From the NCBI GenBank assembly GCA_027011425.1, contig JALUZX010000660.1:1-6628 (forward strand): a DNA stretch of 6,628 nt, written 5' to 3'. The stretch is from Planctomycetota bacterium (GTDB taxonomy: Bacteria > Planctomycetota > UBA1135 > JALUZX01). Positions 6,171 through 6,628 of the stretch are shown piece after piece. A program made the translations under genes and the position numbers. The stretch's first letter is position 1. Each line of letters opens with the position of its first letter. The notes below the pieces were generated by a model that was not told the origin of the DNA, ran no database searches, and was given only the letters and a program-made list of their open reading frames with translations.

Positions 6171-6628
6171 GTGCGACTCGATACGCGGCTGGTGTCTTTC
6201 TTTTTCCTTTCGGCCCTTCTCTCCTGGAGGGCCCCCGCACAGGGAGGAGGGGCTCCCTCCTCGACGGCCCGGCTCCCGGCGGAGCTGGAGGGGCTGGTCA
6301 AGTTGGAGAAGGGGTTCCAGAAAACGGCGCGGAGAGTCCGCAGGGCCACCCTGACCATCGAGAACTGGCGGAAGAACTCCAAGGGGACGCTCCTCCTCAG
6401 GAGCGGCGGATCGGGGGTCCTCATCTCCGCCAGGGGACACGCCCTCACCAACCAGCACGTGGTGGCCGGGGCGGACGCCCTCTTCGTGGTCTTCTGGAAC
6501 GGCTTCCGTTCTCCCGCCAAGGTGGTGGGACGGGATCCAAGGGGGGACCTGGTGGTGATCCAGGCGGAGGAGGTGCCCCGCGGGGCCCGTTCCGCCTACG
6601 CCCGTCCCGACCCGGGGCCCTCCCGGAG
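6171..6628 (+). CDS. Exported trypsin/HtrA-like (S1C-type) serine protease, N-terminal 152 codons, cut by the right window edge
   Basis: The frame from GTG 6171 is open to the window edge. It begins with a Sec signal peptide: basic residues Arg2 and Arg6, a hydrophobic core LVSFFFLSALLSW (7-19), and a likely signal peptidase I site after APA (21-23). A charged helical linker follows (about 38-70). The chymotrypsin-fold domain then appears: GSGVLISARGHALTNQHVVA (80-99) with catalytic His96, and VVGRDPRGDLVVIQAEE (118-134) with catalytic Asp126. The catalytic Ser and any PDZ domains lie beyond the edge, so DegP/DegQ-type or stand-alone trypsin-like cannot be decided. Expected in the periplasm or outside the cell, in protein quality control or processing. 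The TNQHVV spacing to Asp is normal for HtrA-like proteases. The gene follows SpoIID by 91 bases and has a strong AAGGAG. The family call is confident. Confidence 0.85.
   Translation, partial: MRLDTRLVSFFFLSALLSWRAPAQGGGAPSSTARLPAELEGLVKLEKGFQKTARRVRRATLTIENWRKNSKGTLLLRSGGSGVLISARGHALTNQHVVAGADALFVVFWNGFRSPAKVVGRDPRGDLVVIQAEEVPRGARSAYARPDPGPSR

Noticed and set aside
6019..6354. Plus-strand open frame, including a GTG at 6076 overlapping the SpoIID stop
   Set aside because: It overlaps the end of SpoIID, stops inside the protease domain, is Arg/Pro/Gly-rich, and the protease frame from GTG 6171 has a clear ribosome binding site, signal peptide and catalytic motifs.
1..6628. CRISPR arrays, tRNA or rRNA genes, insertion sequences, attachment sites
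   Set aside because: No regularly spaced repeats, no tRNA-like cloverleaf ends, no transposase motifs and no terminal inverted repeats were seen on either strand.

Overview
The window is a gene-dense piece of a GC-rich (roughly two-thirds G+C by eye) bacterial chromosome with five protein-coding genes and no RNA genes, mobile elements or CRISPR. Two genes read leftwards (positions 1-3850) and three read rightwards (3934-6628), diverging from an 83-base gap. The organism cannot be fixed from the sequence. Three of the five starts are GTG or TTG, two proteins carry Sec-type signal peptides, and Leu and Arg codons are mostly CTC/CTG and CGG/AGG. The secreted GDPD-like family and SpoIID proteins of this leaderless type fit a Gram-negative-type lineage such as Planctomycetota or the former Deltaproteobacteria. 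That placement is a guess.

Left half, minus strand. The main gene (377-3850) encodes an unusually large, 1157-residue relative of glucosamine-6-phosphate synthase (GlmS). The Ntn-type glutaminase and both SIS isomerase modules are present with nearly all known catalytic residues. The usual 600-residue plan is expanded by inserts in the glutaminase domain, an insert of about 105 residues before the GlmS C-tail motif, and an unrecognised C-terminal domain of about 200 residues after it. Downstream, with its own candidate promoter, is the 5' part of a secreted glycerophosphodiester phosphodiesterase / PI-PLC-like protein that runs off the left edge. It has Arg where the family normally has a conserved His.

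Right half, plus strand. A TatD/EboB-type metal-dependent TIM-barrel hydrolase (3934-4734) is followed 13 bases later by a SpoIID/LytB-domain protein without a signal peptide (4748-6079). The two look like an operon. After a 91-base gap comes the start of an exported trypsin/HtrA-like serine protease (6171 to the right edge), with catalytic His and Asp visible and the Ser beyond the window.

Functionally the set leans towards the cell envelope: amino-sugar supply, peptidoglycan glycan processing, an exported phosphodiesterase-like protein and an exported protease. This common theme is inferred from families only. The most distinctive object is the enlarged GlmS-like enzyme. No clear new multi-gene system is visible.
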